This document shows, in pieces, positions 13,961 to 13,982 of a DNA stretch of 13,982 nt; the first letter of the stretch is position 1; the number at the start of each line of letters is the position of its first letter. The DNA is taken from assembly GCA_905214365.1 (NCBI GenBank), contig CAJMMH010000040.1:1-13982 (forward strand), written 5' to 3'. This DNA comes from an uncultured bacterium. Lineage in GTDB: Bacteria; Bacillota; Clostridia; Lachnospirales; Lachnospiraceae. The translations under genes were made by a program, and so were the position numbers. The notes beneath the pieces were generated by a model. That model saw nothing but the letters and a program-made list of their open reading frames with translations. It was not told the origin of the DNA and did no database searches.

Positions 13961-13982
13961 TCTCCGGGCGTACATCTTATAT

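Noticed and set aside
13862..13982. Complete promoter for the minus-strand operon
   Set aside because: Only weak -10/-35 pairs are seen; the best -10 (TATAAG, 13981-13976) would need a -35 beyond the window edge.

Overview
The window looks like chromosomal DNA of a Clostridia-class Bacillota, most likely a Lachnospiraceae relative. The evidence is a DnaD-like plus DnaI/DnaC-type helicase loader pair, strong AGGAGG-type ribosome binding sites, extended -10 promoters (TGnTATAGT, TGnTACAAT, TGnTATACT), and a long-form PRPP synthetase. A TPM/zinc-ribbon operon of the kind common in that family adds to this. No transposase, integrase, CRISPR array, tRNA or rRNA gene was seen. The family assignment is inference from protein resemblance, not from a database search.

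Layout. Positions 2-202 are the 3' end of murC. Positions 203-412 hold a dense cluster of DnaA-box-like 9-mers around an AT-rich stretch. A promoter, a GntR-type palindrome and a repeat-rich leader (424-709) then lead into a dnaD-like gene and a dnaC/dnaI-like helicase loader (710-2925). A promoter overlapping the loader stop codon starts a monocistronic PRPP synthetase gene (3012-4202), closed by a strong terminator. Facing it on the minus strand is a 1011-residue protein (7314-4279). It joins an ATP-grasp/phosphohistidine dikinase resembling L-glutamine kinase to a class I glutamine-amidotransferase-type hydrolase. A divergent intergenic region (7315-7879) has one promoter for each direction and a very long rod-like hairpin in the leader of malQ. 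malQ (7880-9673, with an unusual charged tail) and plsC (9677-10417) form an operon ended by a terminator. The right third is a minus-strand operon read from 13855 down to 10575: double zinc-ribbon membrane protein, TPM-domain membrane protein, cyclophilin-type prolyl isomerase and GNAT acetyltransferase.

How the parts fit. The left end is replication: DnaA boxes sit directly upstream of two proteins that load the replicative helicase, so the cluster may be an origin-like or DnaA-titration/regulatory site. prs supplies PRPP for nucleotide and amino-acid synthesis. The dikinase-hydrolase fusion is the best candidate for an undescribed activity. Its two halves resemble separate Campylobacter enzymes of phosphoramidate synthesis (Cj1418 L-glutamine kinase and Cj1417 gamma-glutamyl-CDP-amidate hydrolase), but no cytidylyltransferase is in the window. 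malQ-plsC combine glucan metabolism with phospholipid synthesis. The right-hand operon looks like envelope-associated housekeeping.
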